From contig JBBAWX010000014.1 of NCBI GenBank assembly GCA_040396955.1, positions 20,349-84,348 on the forward strand: a stretch of 64,000 nucleotides of DNA, read 5' to 3'. Position 1 is the first letter of the stretch, and every line of letters starts with the position of its first letter. Under the pieces are notes generated by a model. It was not told the DNA's origin. It ran no database searches and worked only from the letters and a program-made list of their open reading frames with translations. This document shows positions 59,224-64,000 of this stretch, one piece after another. The stretch comes from UBA965 sp040396955 (GTDB lineage: Bacteria; Chloroflexota; Chloroflexia; Chloroflexales; Roseiflexaceae). A program made the position numbers and the translations under genes.

Positions 59224-60483
59224 ATGGCAGATTTTGAGGTACGTGATCTTGGTTTGGCCGACGATGGACGCAACCGAATTCAATGGAACGAACAAGACAT
59301 GCCGGTGCTACTGGGCATCCGTGAGCGATTTCGCCACGAACAACCGCTCAAAGGAATGCGCCTATCGGTGTGTTTACACATCACCGCCAAAACAGCCGCA
59401 TTAGTGCGCACGCTCGCGGCTGGGGGTGCAGATGTGGTGTTGGTGGCATCCAATCCGTTGTCGACACAAGACGACGTGGCGGCCTCATTGGTGGTACATG
59501 ACGAAATTCCCGTGTTCGGGTATCGTGGTGAATCCCTAGACACCTTTCGTAGTCATGTCAAGATTGCACTCGACATGCGCCCGCAGTTGCTCTGCGATGA
59601 TGGTGCAGATCTGACGAGCGCCCTCCTGCAACGCGGCCTTGACCCGGCACATTTGCCCATGGGCGCCTCCGAAGAGACCACGGCAGGTGTGAAGCGATTC
59701 AAGGCCATGGAGCAACAGGGAGTATTGCCGTTCCCTGTGATTGCAGTGAACGAAAGTCAAACCAAACACATGTTTGACAATCGCTACGGCACCGGGCAGA
59801 GCGCGCTCGACGGCATCATTCGTGCCACCAATTTGCTTCTTGCAGGTCGCACGATTGTTGTTGCCGGATATGGCTGGTGTGGTCGTGGTCTGGCGAGCCG
59901 GGCCGCTGGGCTTGGTGCACGGGTCATCGTTACCGAGGTTGATCCGGTCAAAGCACTTGAAGCGGCCATGGACGGCTACCGGGTAATGCCGATGCACCGT
60001 GCCGTCGGTGAAGCTGATATCATTGTGGCCGTGACCGGCAATCGCACCGTGGTCGGATCTGAGCACTTTGCCACATTGAAAGACGGCTGTGTGCTGGCCA
60101 ATGCCGGGCATTTCAACGTAGAAGTCGATGTGGCCGCCCTCGAAGCTCAGGCCACTCACAAAACGCAACCACGCACACATGTTACGAGCTATCACATGCC
60201 AGATGGGAAGGTGTTTCACTTAATCGGTGAAGGGCGCTTAGTCAACCTGGTCGCCGGTGAAGGGCATCCACCGGCCGTGATGGACATGTCGTTTGCCAAT
60301 CAAGCTCTGGCAGCCGAAATGCTTGCACGCCATGCCGGTACGATGGGCAAACGCGTACACACACTCCCCCAAAGCGCCGATCAACTCATCGCCGGACTCA
60401 AACTCAAAGCCCTCGGCATTCGTCTCGATGCTTTGACCTCAGCGCAACACGATTACCTCAATAGCTGGCAAGAGGGCACGTAA
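59224..60483 (+). CDS. ahcY: Adenosylhomocysteinase (SAH hydrolase)
   Basis: 419 residues. Hydrolyses S-adenosylhomocysteine to adenosine and homocysteine using bound NAD+. Substrate residues in LHITAKTAALVRTL, CDDGADLTSAL, SEETTAGVKRF and AVNESQTKHMFDNRYGTGQS; NAD site VVAGYGWCGRGLASRAAGLG. The C-terminus lacks the K-x-D-x-Y-R-Y end of the eukaryotic type, and YGTGQS in place of YGCRES points to the shorter archaeal/thermophile-like class. The ribosome site is weak. Followed by a strong terminator and then add, so SAH recycling and adenosine removal are next to each other. Confidence 0.94.
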   Translation: MADFEVRDLGLADDGRNRIQWNEQDMPVLLGIRERFRHEQPLKGMRLSVCLHITAKTAALVRTLAAGGADVVLVASNPLSTQDDVAASLVVHDEIPVFGYRGESLDTFRSHVKIALDMRPQLLCDDGADLTSALLQRGLDPAHLPMGASEETTAGVKRFKAMEQQGVLPFPVIAVNESQTKHMFDNRYGTGQSALDGIIRATNLLLAGRTIVVAGYGWCGRGLASRAAGLGARVIVTEVDPVKALEAAMDGYRVMPMHRAVGEADIIVAVTGNRTVVGSEHFATLKDGCVLANAGHFNVEVDVAALEAQATHKTQPRTHVTSYHMPDGKVFHLIGEGRLVNLVAGEGHPPAVMDMSFANQALAAEMLARHAGTMGKRVHTLPQSADQLIAGLKLKALGIRLDALTSAQHDYLNSWQEGT

Positions 60484-60499
60484 ACCGATGTCGTCCTAC

Positions 60500-60529
60500 G
60501 GGGGTGGGACACAGTACCACCCCCACTTT
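60500..60529 (+). terminator. Rho-independent terminator after ahcY
   Basis: GGGGGTGG/CCACCCCC arms with a 9-base loop followed by ACTTTTTG. Confidence 0.9.
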
Positions 60530-60549
60530 TTGTAGCAAAGGATGCTCGC

Positions 60550-61545
60550 ATGCGCTGGGTAGACCGCCTCCCAAAAGTGGAACTCCACGTACACCTCGAA
60601 GGGTCGATTCCACTCGATGCACTCTGGCAACTCATTCAGCAGTACGGTGGCGATACCAGTGTGCCGACAATGTCGACCATCGAAGAGCGCTTCACCTACC
60701 GTGATTTTCCCCATTTTATTGAGACGTGGGTGTGGAAAAATCAATTCATCCGCACCGCAGCAGATTTCACCTTCATCGCTGAAGCAGTGGCCCGTGATTG
60801 GGCTGCCCAAAACATCCGCTACGTGGAGGCGCACTACTCACCCACTGATTTTTCTCGCCACGGCATCAGCATCGGCGATATCACGGCCGCTCTTCGCACC
60901 GGACTTCACCGTGTGAGTGGCATCCACGTCAACCTGATTGCCGATGTGGTTCGTGATTCATCAGTAGCACAGGCCATGCGCACCCTTGAGACGGTCGCCG
61001 AACTCCGCCACTATGGTGTCATCGGCATCGGTCTCGGTGGATCTGAGCAGAACCACCCACCCGAAAAAATGACGACCGTGTTTGCACGGGCCCGCCAACT
61101 GGGGATGCACGCCACCATTCATGCCGGCGAAGCAGCGGGAGCCCAGAGTGTGTGGGGCGCAATCAATGCGCTCAAAGCGGAGCGGATTGGCCATGCGGCT
61201 CGCGCCACCGAAGACCGAAGTTTGTGCGAGTTTTTGCTCAAACGTCAACTGCCACTCGAAATGTGCCCCCTGTCCAACATCCGCACCGGCGTCGTCTCAA
61301 CATTTGCGACCCACCCCATCGTCCCATTCATCCGCCAAGGCATGCTGGTCACGGTCAACACCGACGACCCGAAGATGTTCAACAACACGTTGGCAGATGA
61401 ATACACGCTCCTCATGGAGGAGGGCGGCTTGAACGAGCACGACATTTGCATGCTCATCGACAATGCAATCACTGCTTCGTGGCTCTCTGATGAGCAAAAA
61501 TCTGCACTTCGTAGCAGTATGCATGCCCACCCCGATTGGCGTTAG
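60550..61545 (+). CDS. add: Adenosine deaminase
   Basis: 331 residues. Converts adenosine to inosine with a zinc-activated water. Zinc ligands in KVELHVHLEGSIP (HxH), the catalytic region IHAGEAAGA, a histidine in ERIGHAARATED and the aspartate pair in VTVNTDDPKMFN. Length and start MRWVDRLPKVELHVHLEG are typical. An AAAGGA site precedes the ATG, just after the ahcY terminator. It consumes the adenosine made by AhcY; inosine could be used by the nucleoside hydrolase encoded at 15013. Confidence 0.96.
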   Translation: MRWVDRLPKVELHVHLEGSIPLDALWQLIQQYGGDTSVPTMSTIEERFTYRDFPHFIETWVWKNQFIRTAADFTFIAEAVARDWAAQNIRYVEAHYSPTDFSRHGISIGDITAALRTGLHRVSGIHVNLIADVVRDSSVAQAMRTLETVAELRHYGVIGIGLGGSEQNHPPEKMTTVFARARQLGMHATIHAGEAAGAQSVWGAINALKAERIGHAARATEDRSLCEFLLKRQLPLEMCPLSNIRTGVVSTFATHPIVPFIRQGMLVTVNTDDPKMFNNTLADEYTLLMEEGGLNEHDICMLIDNAITASWLSDEQKSALRSSMHAHPDWR

Positions 61546-61550
61546 ATGAC

Positions 61551-62690
61551 TCATTGGAGCACAGGGCGCCGTGGAATCCAAGGCGAAATCAACCCGGCAA
61601 GCAGTGTAACCAACCCGGCCACCACGTACATGGGACCGATACCAGCCACCTCAAGGATGGGGGCAAGCACCCATGCACCCGCACCAATACCGAGATCAAA
61701 GGCAAGATAGACGGCAGCTGTGGCCTTGCCGCGCTCCGGAATGCTGTCGACGTGGATGGCAATCAGTGCGGGATGAAACACACCACCGCCGATTGCGGTC
61801 AGCGCGGCGGCGACCAGCAACACGGGGAGCGATGTCGCACTGGCAAAGCACCACAACCCACTCGCCATTACCACAGCCGCCGGGAGCAAGAGACGGCGGC
61901 GATCGATGCGGTCAAGCAGACGACCAGTCAACACCCGCGTAGCAATGATGGCGATACCGTACACGGTATAGGCGATTCCCAGCGGCGCGAGATCACGCCG
62001 TTCGGCCAACAACGGCAAATACTGGAAATAAGCGCCAAATCCGACTCCAAAAAGCGCGGTTGTGAGCATGGGCATCCACAACAGGCGTGGAAACGTGAGC
62101 AGGTCACGAAACGACCATGCGCTACCGCTCCCGGGTCGTGCTGGAATGGCACGCCAAATCAGCAGTCCGGCGAGCACGGCGAAACCGCCACACAGCGCAA
62201 ATGCTCCGCGTAGTGTCATCCACGGAAGTGCACTCGTTACCACGGCTGGAATAATGGTGATGGCGACGTTGGCGGCCGCCCCGAAACGCGCCAATGCACT
62301 GCCGCGTGTTTCGTCACTTACGAGATCAGAGACCAGGGCTGTCGCGGCCGTGGTAAAGGCGACGTAGCCGGCCGCCTGCACGATGCGCAAACCAAACAAC
62401 AACCAAGGGTGTGTCACCCACATGACGACGACCCCGCCCACCGCAAGTGCAAGAACACCGAACACAATCACCGGGCGTACTCCGACACTGTCACACAGTG
62501 CACCCGCCAGGGGCCGCCCAATCAGCGACGCAATGCCAAATGCGCCCATGATGAAGCCAATTTGCCAATCCGGCAAGCCGATATCGACTAAGTAGAGCGG
62601 CATGGGCACGATGAGGGTGTAAAAAGCCGCAAAAAAGAGCAGAGCCGCCCCAAAAGCAGCCCAAAATGGACGGTTAATCGTGGCAGACAT
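61551..62690 (-). CDS. Major facilitator superfamily transporter
   Basis: 379 residues with 12 hydrophobic segments. The MFS signature loop 2-3 is GIASLIGRPLAGALCDSVGVRP, given as IGRPLAGALCD and VGVRP, and the repeated version after helix 8 is TRVLTGRLLDRIDRRRLLL (ending LLL). It is most like small-molecule/drug efflux MFS proteins (YfcJ/arabinose efflux-like), substrate unknown. The start at 62690 has AAAGGTGAG upstream; a longer in-frame start at 62795 runs back into the neighbouring gene. Convergent with add with a 5-base gap. Confidence 0.88.
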   Translation of the reverse strand: MSATINRPFWAAFGAALLFFAAFYTLIVPMPLYLVDIGLPDWQIGFIMGAFGIASLIGRPLAGALCDSVGVRPVIVFGVLALAVGGVVVMWVTHPWLLFGLRIVQAAGYVAFTTAATALVSDLVSDETRGSALARFGAAANVAITIIPAVVTSALPWMTLRGAFALCGGFAVLAGLLIWRAIPARPGSGSAWSFRDLLTFPRLLWMPMLTTALFGVGFGAYFQYLPLLAERRDLAPLGIAYTVYGIAIIATRVLTGRLLDRIDRRRLLLPAAVVMASGLWCFASATSLPVLLVAAALTAIGGGVFHPALIAIHVDSIPERGKATAAVYLAFDLGIGAGAWVLAPILEVAGIGPMYVVAGLVTLLAGLISPWIPRRPVLQ

Positions 62691-62732
62691 GGCGCTCACC
62701 TTTGTTGTTGGAGCATAGTCGATGATGGTGCC

Positions 62733-62741
62733 ATTGTACCA
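62733..62741 (-). promoter_or_regulatory. Extended -10 box before the MFS gene
   Basis: TGGTACAAT on the minus strand, 43 bases upstream of the start codon, in the gap after the RCC1 gene. Confidence 0.45.
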
Positions 62742-62764
62742 CTCGTCATACTCGTTGGTCTTTT

Positions 62765-64000
62765 CTACGGCCACACGGTGACAGGAACTGCCCATAGACG
62801 TGAAGTAACACTGTCGTCACCGAGTTGCCCGTAATTGTTGCTTCCCCAACAATAGGCAGATTGCCCAGTTGCACGAGCACACGAGAATTCCAAGCCGACA
62901 GTGACATGGGCCATACCAGTTAGTGTGGTCATACTATCCAACGCGACTGGCACAGCGTATTCACGGGCGGTCTCACTTCCGTTCCCCAATTGACCAGTCG
63001 CGCCGGCACCCCAACACCAGACATCGCCGCTGGTAGTCACGAGACATGCATGTGTGTCAGCCGCTGCCACAGCGATTGCACCCGTCAACACATCGTTTTG
63101 CGTAGTCACGCGGGCTGCCCATGATTGTGACTCATTGGCGCCATTTGCAAGCACTGCGTTGCCATCATCACCCCAACACCAGGCGGCACCGTTCGTATCC
63201 ACAGCACAACTATAGTTTGTGCCCGCACTCACCTGTGAAATATTCGTGAGCGGGGTATCAATGCCTGTATACACTGGTACCGCCACAGTGGAACTGAGCG
63301 ACACACCATCTCCGAGTGATCCCGCGGTCACAGTTCCCCAACACCAGACTTGCCCGTTACTCGTTACAGCACAGGTGTGGCTGGCGCCACTGCTGATGCG
63401 CTGTACGTTGGTCAATGGGATGTCCCCCGTCATGTAGACCTGTGTTGGGAGCATCGATGATTCGGTGGTCTGATTGCCCAATGCACCACTGAGACCATTT
63501 CCCCAACACCATGCCTGACCATTGTCGGTGACAGCACAGGTGTGGTATTCGCCAGCGCTAATATCGACGATGCCGGTAAGATAGCCACTATTTGGTGCCA
63601 ATACGCGCGTAGCATATGCATACGAATTCGTATCATTTGTACCGAGTTGGCCAAATTCACCACCCCCCCAACACCAGACCCCGCCACTATCGCCAAGCGC
63701 ACAACCGTGATAACCACCCATATCGATATCGACGATGCCCGTTAGTGTCAGATCGCTTCCATCACGCACGAAGCTCGCCGTCGTACTATTTTCGTTTATC
63801 CAGTTGCCGAGTTGACCCATGTCACCACGTCCCCAACACGAGAGGCTTGAGTCCGCGTTCATCGCACAGACGTAATCTTTTCCTGCCGAAAAAACAGATG
63901 TGGTCTGTGCCGTCGGCGTACTTGTCACCGTCGCCGTGTTCGTCGCGGTGGCCGTCGGGGTCCAGGTTGCAGTTGCCGTTGGCGTGCGCGTCACATAGCG
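62765..64000 (-). CDS. Extracellular RCC1-repeat protein, N-terminus cut by window edge
   Basis: At least 411 residues, open to the right edge, so the signal peptide or anchor is outside. A Thr/Pro/Ala-rich linker (TPTATATWTPTATATNTATV) precedes seven RCC1-like blades, each carrying C-x9-C-W-G followed by a G-x-L-(G/A)-(N/D/T) turn, for example CAVTDNGQAWCWGNGLSGALG. Seven repeats form one complete propeller. The cysteine pair in every blade suggests disulfide-stabilised secreted protein, unlike eukaryotic RCC1. Function unknown; surface adhesion or binding is plausible. Confidence 0.9.
   Translation of the reverse strand, partial: RYVTRTPTATATWTPTATATNTATVTSTPTAQTTSVFSAGKDYVCAMNADSSLSCWGRGDMGQLGNWINENSTTASFVRDGSDLTLTGIVDIDMGGYHGCALGDSGGVWCWGGGEFGQLGTNDTNSYAYATRVLAPNSGYLTGIVDISAGEYHTCAVTDNGQAWCWGNGLSGALGNQTTESSMLPTQVYMTGDIPLTNVQRISSGASHTCAVTSNGQVWCWGTVTAGSLGDGVSLSSTVAVPVYTGIDTPLTNISQVSAGTNYSCAVDTNGAAWCWGDDGNAVLANGANESQSWAARVTTQNDVLTGAIAVAAADTHACLVTTSGDVWCWGAGATGQLGNGSETAREYAVPVALDSMTTLTGMAHVTVGLEFSCARATGQSAYCWGSNNYGQLGDDSVTSRLWAVPVTVWP

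Overview
The window looks like a chromosomal segment of a high-GC member of the Chloroflexota, probably from a draft or metagenome-assembled scaffold because it holds two runs of exactly 100 Ns. The assignment is an inference from gene content: many lipoproteins with Pro/Thr-rich linkers, RCC1-repeat and VanW surface proteins, GAF-SpoIIE phosphatase signalling, and an hrcA-grpE-dnaK cluster. No 16S rRNA or other decisive marker is present. Almost all of it is ordinary, densely packed chromosome on both strands; no IS element, prophage or CRISPR array was seen.

Layout. 1-3.2 kb: heat-shock operon hrcA-grpE-dnaK (minus; dnaK runs off the left edge). 3.3-6.1 kb: NUDIX protein, TIM-barrel isomerase and FAD oxidoreductase (plus). 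6.1-14.7 kb: a long minus-strand block with a beta-propeller lipoprotein, a frameshifted DUF1810 gene, an M48 protease, a ClpP-like protease, a remarkably short tmRNA gene, an orphan cas6e, a PLP dehydratase coupled to an amidohydrolase, a YdeI-like protein and DoxX. 15-17.3 kb: nucleoside hydrolase and a gap-broken amidase. 17.4-26.3 kb: RNA methyltransferase, EamA half-transporter, class V aminotransferase, DUF2723 glycosyltransferase, an ABC-2 exporter interrupted by an antisense isomerase, and a HEPN/coiled-coil/membrane protein. 26.4-33.5 kb: DUF4349 lipoprotein, dnaX-ebfC-recR, DUF3048 lipoprotein, a PD-(D/E)XK-like protein and a multi-pass membrane protein. 33.6-39.5 kb: an AttEFGH-like ABC/FtsX/AttH operon and a VanW protein. 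39.7-42.8 kb: two class I amidotransferase-like hydrolases flanking a GyrI-like protein, then a thioredoxin-like lipoprotein. 43-47.1 kb: a partner-switching module (STAS, HATPase-STAS fusion, membrane GAF-SpoIIE phosphatase). 47.2-49.9 kb: YczE protein and an AT-rich stretch with one orphan membrane protein. 50-56.6 kb: MoxR/VWA pair, flippase-like protein with FlgD-Ig lipoprotein, fabG, a membrane Mrr-like protein and nrdR. 56.8-64 kb: GH4 glycosidase, propeller lipoprotein, ahcY and add (SAH to adenosine to inosine), an MFS transporter and a truncated RCC1 protein.

Most noteworthy: the 134-nt tmRNA at 10130-10263 keeps the whole tRNA-like domain, helix P2, a short tag frame and a stop-codon hairpin but has no room for the usual pseudoknots. 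It sits between a ClpP-like protease gene and an orphan cas6e. Other recurrent signals are an extended -10 promoter box (TGSTAYAAT and close variants) before many genes, and four convergent gene pairs whose stop codons interlock in a shared CTAG or CTAA.
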